Below, piece by piece: positions 63,882 through 64,000 of a stretch of 64,000 bases of DNA; the first letter of the stretch is position 1, and every line of letters begins with the position of its first letter. Both the position numbers and the translations under genes were made by a program. The DNA is from Xylocopa sonorina. Its lineage: Eukaryota > Arthropoda > Insecta > Hymenoptera > Apidae. The DNA lies in NCBI RefSeq assembly GCF_050948175.1, contig NW_027490172.1, positions 372,001 to 436,000 of the forward strand, given 5' to 3'. Below the pieces are notes generated by a model. The model was not told the DNA's origin, searched no databases, and saw only the letters and a list, made by a program, of their open reading frames with translations.

Positions 63882-64000
63882 AAAAGAGGTGCCTATGCGA
63901 GAATAACCGGCCGAATTTCACAGTTTTACTGGGGTTTGGGAAAATACTCATAAAAACCAAACGGGAAAAAGTATTTACATAATTCAAAAAGCAGTATACT
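63863..64000. mobile_element. piggyBac-like element, copy 4, cut by the window edge
   Basis: It begins CCCTTTTAGTGCCGGACGA after TTAA at 63859-63862. The 138 bp visible are collinear with the left end of copies 1-3, and with copies 2 and 3 in having ctggggttt. The right part lies outside the window. Confidence 0.88.

Noticed and set aside
1..64000. CRISPR-like array of repeats with spacers
   Set aside because: The whole 174-bp unit is repeated and drifts as one sequence. There are no unique spacers between short constant repeats and no cas genes.

Overview
The whole window is eukaryotic satellite DNA. It is one head-to-tail array of a monomer of about 174 bp (about 36% GC), in a single orientation, interrupted only near the right end by copies of a piggyBac-type transposon. 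I see no cellular gene, tRNA, rRNA, CRISPR or prokaryotic signal. Exact TTAA target duplications and CCC/GGG-ended inverted repeats identify the transposon superfamily. piggyBac elements are most common in insects and other animals, so constitutive heterochromatin of an insect (centromeric, pericentromeric, or on a sex or B chromosome) is the best guess. The species cannot be read from the sequence, and I do not recognise this satellite family.

Layout. Positions 1-55498 hold about 319 monomers, from first TTAA to last TTAA, with a net indel of only about -16 bp. Two compositional domains are visible. From 1 to about 25 kb, two monomer haplotypes (here called A and B) alternate. From about 25 to 54 kb, three further haplotypes (C, D, E) and the 'tgtagtcctcg' variant dominate. 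The array is a mosaic of multi-monomer higher-order duplications: a 17-mer (2955 bp), a 10-mer (1739 bp), a 15-mer (2610 bp) and a 14-mer (2436 bp), plus many shuffled blocks of 1-2 kb. From 55.5 kb on, the satellite alternates with three complete copies and one window-truncated copy of a non-autonomous piggyBac-like element (898, 856, 856 and at least 138 bp). The satellite between copies is exactly 8, 10 and 15 monomers plus one 4-bp TTAA each. The flanks of all copies share private variants, so one insertion was later multiplied by satellite amplification.

Function. Nothing here forms a pathway. The long minus-strand open frames exist because 174 is 3 x 58 and one frame of the consensus has no stop; I do not annotate them as genes. 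The only coding trace is a decayed Cys-containing open frame in the right half of each transposon copy, which may be a remnant of the transposase C-terminal zinc-binding domain. Possible biological roles lie in chromatin: each monomer carries several short perfect or near-perfect dyads and is about one nucleosome plus linker long. All identity statements are from comparison by eye; block edges are accurate to roughly 50 bp.
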